A stretch of DNA of 15,600 bases from Leyella stercorea. Lineage in GTDB: Bacteria > Bacteroidota > Bacteroidia > Bacteroidales > Bacteroidaceae. Position 1 is the stretch's first letter. Every line of letters starts with the position of its first letter. The translations under genes and the position numbers were made by a program. Where the stretch lies: NCBI RefSeq assembly GCF_019052365.1, contig NZ_JAHQUY010000067.1:1-15600 (forward strand), given 5' to 3'. Of the stretch, positions 14,116 to 15,600 are shown one piece after another. The notes under the pieces are model-generated. The model worked only from the letters and a program-made list of their open reading frames with translations, did not search any database and was not told the origin of the DNA.

Positions 14116-14600
14116 AATATTTCCAACGCAATTGCTGCGCAGGCCTCCGCATCTGCCAAGGCGTGATGGTGTTGTGTCAAGTCATAGCCACAGCGAGCTG
14201 CTATAACGTCAAGCGTATGACGACCTTTGGGCCAGACCTTGCGTGAGGCGATGCAGGTGCAGTAGAAGTCGTAGTCGGGATAGTCCATCTGATAGACACG
14301 GAAGACGGCTTTCAGGCAGCTCTCGTCGAACGCCTTGTTATGAGCCACAAGCGGAAGCCCCGCTATCTTCGGCTCAATCAGCTTCCACACTTCGGGAAAA
14401 ACCGGCGCATCGTCCGTGTCTGCAGCGCAAAGGCCATGCACCTGACTGCACCGGTAGTTGTAATACTCGGGCTCCGGTTTGATGAGCGAGTAGAAACGAT
14501 CCACCACCTCACCTCCTCTTACAATAACCACGCCAACAGAGCACACCGAAGAACGCTCATTGTTGGCGGTTTCAAAATCTATAGCTGCAAAATCTTTCAT
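14112..14600 (-). CDS. DEDDh 3'-5' exonuclease (DnaQ/RNase T superfamily), 162 aa
   Basis: A stand-alone 3'-5' exonuclease domain. The motifs are Exo I D8-F-E10 (AIDFET), Exo II AHNKAFD (86-92; D92) and Exo III H145-x4-D150 (HHALADAEA), giving the DEDDh set for two-metal catalysis. VHGL at 54-57 matches the common ITGI/VHGI segment. The length (162 aa) is that of a single exonuclease domain without BRCT or other extensions, so it may be a repair or proofreading-like nuclease rather than the main polymerase III epsilon. The ATG begins the first strand (MKDFAAIDFE). It converges on the antiporter gene with 13 bases between stop codons. A candidate -7 promoter element lies 48 bases upstream. Confidence 0.93.
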   Translation of the reverse strand: MKDFAAIDFETANNERSSVCSVGVVIVRGGEVVDRFYSLIKPEPEYYNYRCSQVHGLCAADTDDAPVFPEVWKLIEPKIAGLPLVAHNKAFDESCLKAVFRVYQMDYPDYDFYCTCIASRKVWPKGRHTLDVIAARCGYDLTQHHHALADAEACAAIALEIL

Positions 14601-14647
14601 TATTGCAATGTCGTATCAATTATTTGTTCTACGTTAGTAACGAAATA

Positions 14648-14655
14648 CAAATATA
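14648..14655 (-). promoter_or_regulatory. Candidate -7 element for the exonuclease gene
   Basis: Minus-strand TATATTTG fits TAnnTTTG. The nearest TTG upstream is only 16 bases away, so the -33 match is weak. A short palindrome CGTTAGTAACG (14632-14642) lies at the expected start of transcription. Confidence 0.45.
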
Positions 14656-14701
14656 CAGTTTTTTTGTGGCACAACTACATCTTTTAGTATCTTTATAACA
14701 G

Positions 14702-14787
14702 ATACTCGTGCAAATAAATGTAAGTTTACATCAAATACTCGTGCAAATAAATGTAAGTTTAAACCAAATACTCGTGCAAATAAATGT
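14702..14787. repeat. Array of three 20-bp repeats, 33-bp period
   Basis: ATACTCGTGCAAATAAATGT occurs exactly at 14702, 14735 and 14768, spaced 33 bases apart. Copies 1 and 2 share the following AAGTTTA as well; copy 3 diverges after the core. No gene lies here. The period of about three helical turns suggests protein-binding sites on one face of the DNA. Confidence 0.85.
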
Positions 14788-14835
14788 GATTTCCATAAAC
14801 TCATCCGCTATAAAAACATAACGGAAAAGCCTCGC

Positions 14836-14953
14836 TTGCCACTGATTTGCAACAAAACTGAAGCCATGTTGCCCATGATTTGCAACAAAAATTATAGCTA
14901 TTGCCACTGATTTGAGACAAAAAAGTTGTATCTTTGCCCATGAATTAAAACAA
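14836..14953. repeat. Array of four ~20-bp repeats, 32-33-bp period, running into a promoter
   Basis: Copies start at 14836, 14869, 14901 and 14934 (steps 33, 32, 33). Consensus is TTGCC(AC/CA)TGATTTGCAACAA. Copies 1 and 3 carry CCACTG and copies 2 and 4 carry CCCATG, an A-B-A-B order. Copy 4 is degenerate at its right end and begins inside the -7 box of the promoter at 14929-14936. The reverse complement of the core (TTGCAAATCAGTGGCAA) resembles the core of the array at 14702 (GTGCAAATAAATGTAA). Confidence 0.8.
14929..14936 (+). promoter_or_regulatory. Promoter -7 element for the 15-codon frame
   Basis: TATCTTTG fits TAnnTTTG exactly; no clear TTG at -33. It overlaps the start of the fourth repeat copy. 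Transcription would start near 14943, 16 bases before an ATG. Confidence 0.5.
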
Positions 14954-14958
14954 ACGCT

Positions 14959-15006
14959 ATGTTCAAACGCAAGATATTAAGCAAATTAGAAGCATGGAAA
15001 AACTAA
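14959..15006 (+). pseudogene. 15-codon frame; remnant of an AAA ATPase gene start, or a leader peptide
   Basis: ATG...TAA encodes MFKRKILSKLEAWKN. From memory, this is very like the first residues of Bacteroidota AAA ATPases of the DUF4143-associated type, which open with MFKRKI..., a short helix and WK, then the P-loop region; here the frame stops before any P-loop. It has a promoter upstream and its stop codon abuts the stem of a strong terminator, so promoter, start and terminator survive without the gene body. This fits a clean internal deletion of an ATPase gene. A functional leader peptide or peptide gene is the alternative. Confidence 0.4.
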
Positions 15007-15050
15007 AGAATGAAGTTATGCCGCAGTCAGCATAACTCCATTCTTATTTT
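15006..15050 (+). terminator. Strong intrinsic terminator after the 15-codon frame
   Basis: AAGAATG and AGTTATGC (15006-15012, 15014-15021) pair with GCATAACT and CATTCTT (15030-15037, 15039-15045), 15 pairs with one A/C mismatch and an 8-base loop, followed by ATTTTAATT. The opposite strand also ends in a T-rich run (TTTAGTTTTTCC), so it may work both ways. Confidence 0.75.
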
Positions 15051-15055
15051 AATTA

Positions 15056-15153
15056 ACCTTATCTAAAGATGTCTAATAAAGGAGCAAGTAACATCCATCT
15101 TTCTCCTTCAGAGCAACTCTCTGATTGACAAGGAAAGAACTTGCTGTACCTAT
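15056..15153. other. Non-coding gap with no confident feature
   Basis: Between the terminator at 15006-15050 and the candidate small RNA. I see only an 18-codon ATG frame (from 15069) and short inverted repeats (AGCAAGT / ACTTGCT), none convincing. It may be the remains of a deleted gene. Confidence 0.4.
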
Positions 15154-15207
15154 AAAACAAAAACGACCCGCACATTTGAGCATCGTTGAGAGGCTTGGCG
15201 GGTTCTC
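15154..15207 (-). ncRNA. Candidate small RNA of ~53 nt from an orphan promoter-terminator pair
   Basis: A good minus-strand promoter (15214-15244) predicts a start near 15207. Within about 45 bases the transcript reaches a hairpin, ACCCGC (15203-15198) with GCGGGT (15171-15166), followed by CGTTTTTGTTTT (to 15154), a typical intrinsic terminator for this strand only. No gene follows on the minus strand before 14600. A frame starting at ATG 15183 runs through the terminator and is unlikely to be translated. The RNA may be a trans-acting small RNA or a leftover leader. Confidence 0.45.
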
Positions 15208-15213
15208 GTGCTG

Positions 15214-15244
15214 CAAAGCTACAAATAATCATTGATAATGCAAA
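15214..15244 (-). promoter_or_regulatory. Near-perfect promoter for the candidate small RNA
   Basis: Minus strand: TTTG (15241-15244), a 19-base spacer, then TAGCTTTG (15214-15221). Both Bacteroidota promoter boxes match, yet no protein gene follows. Confidence 0.6.
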
Positions 15245-15325
15245 CTATTTGGCAAATAAAGTTAGCGAAAAAATCCCCCATATCTCCCAGAATCGCCGTA
15301 ACCTACACAGTATAAGCATAATAAA

Positions 15326-15364
15326 GGCTGGCAGATACACTCCCGAAAGCGATATCTGCCAGCC
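15326..15364 (-). terminator. Terminator downstream of the right-edge gene
   Basis: GGCTGGCAGATA (15326-15337) and TATCTGCCAGCC (15353-15364) form a perfect 12-base stem with a 15-base loop. On the minus strand TTTATTAT follows. It lies about 90 bases past the stop of the partial gene at the right edge. A second copy of ATATCTGCCAGC (15385-15396) could pair with the same arm. Confidence 0.7.
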
Positions 15365-15452
15365 TATCTTCCAGGCGGAGAGGCATATCTGCCAGCGTAA
15401 GCTTAGTCCTAACTCAGTCCCAGATCAGTTCACGCCAACTTTTAACCAACGT

Positions 15453-15600
15453 CTATTTGATGTAATAGGCACGTTTGTTGTAGACACGAATCGAGACGAA
15501 AGGTCCGAAGCCAACGCTTCCTGCTATCAACACAGAAGAGTTACACTTACCATATTTAATCGGACTGCCGTCTGCCGCCACCATACAATTCTTATAGTAG
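15453..15600 (-). CDS. 3' end of an unidentified gene (partial, N-terminus outside window)
   Basis: On the minus strand a frame enters from the right edge and runs 49 codons to TAG (15453-15455). The visible C-terminus reads ...MVAADGSPIKYGKCNSSVLI followed by AGSVGFGPFVSIRVYNKRAY and YIK. It is strand-rich with glycines and aromatics, as in the last part of a beta-structured or surface protein, but I do not recognise it. Support comes from the balanced composition, the open frame to the edge and a good terminator about 90 bases downstream on the same strand. An internal ATG at about codon 6 of the visible part exists, but a 36-residue gene is less likely than a continuing frame. Confidence 0.6.
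   Translation of the reverse strand, partial: YYKNCMVAADGSPIKYGKCNSSVLIAGSVGFGPFVSIRVYNKRAYYIK

Noticed and set aside
14702..14953. CRISPR array
   Set aside because: The interval between repeats is only 12-13 bases, the two arrays have different cores, and no cas genes are present.
15069..15125. 18-codon plus-strand frame (MSNKGASNIHL...)
   Set aside because: Too short, no promoter, and downstream of a strong terminator.
15073..15183. 36-codon minus-strand frame (MLKCAGRF...)
   Set aside because: It crosses the predicted terminator hairpin and T-tract after about six codons and has no similarity or start signal I can support.

Overview
The window looks like chromosomal DNA of a Bacteroidota bacterium, most likely Prevotella/Segatella or a close relative. 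Genes are preceded by the Bacteroidota sigma promoter type (TAnnTTTG, often with an upstream TTG about 19-20 bases away). Start codons sit behind A-rich leaders without Shine-Dalgarno sequences. The housekeeping genes (DnaG, Pif1-like helicase, cardiolipin synthase, NhaC-type antiporter) and a secreted GH84 glycosidase fit that group.

Layout. (1) Bases 1-2489 are visibly AT-rich and hold a tightly packed minus-strand cassette: a membrane-anchored small GTPase, a 142-residue tail-anchored protein, a 249-residue protein of unknown function, and a protein with a uracil-DNA-glycosylase-like fold cut by the left edge. Gaps between them are 2, 4 and 1 bases. Upstream, on the same strand, lie a 40-residue hydrophobic peptide gene and a 73-residue basic protein gene behind a very good promoter; a hairpin separates this pair from the GTPase. 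This is the best candidate for an undescribed system. (2) Bases 3082-4902 encode a Pif1-like helicase (minus). (3) Bases 5006-5944 hold a promoter, a highly structured leader RNA of about 100 bases, and a Cof-type HAD phosphatase (plus). (4) Bases 6033-9558 hold dnaG followed by cls on the minus strand, with related GTTGTTATGTTGAGAT-type repeats on both sides of cls and a heptamer repeat inserted in frame in dnaG. (5) Bases 9679-14098 hold two plus-strand units: a secreted GH84 hexosaminidase with its own terminator, then an NhaC-family antiporter. (6) A DEDDh exonuclease (14112-14600, minus) converges on the antiporter.

(7) Bases 14601-15600 are mostly non-coding but dense with signals: two arrays of about 20-base repeats on a 32-33 base period, leading into a promoter, a 15-codon reading frame and a strong terminator; an apparently orphan promoter-terminator pair on the minus strand that would give an RNA of about 53 bases; and, at the right edge, the 3' end of an unidentified minus-strand gene with a good terminator.

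Working together: dnaG-cls and GH84/NhaC are ordinary housekeeping or glycan-use neighbours. The AT-rich cassette on the left is coherent as a membrane-tethered GTPase switch with a tail-anchored partner, an unknown protein and a nucleic-acid-directed enzyme, but that reading is inference from architecture and gene order.
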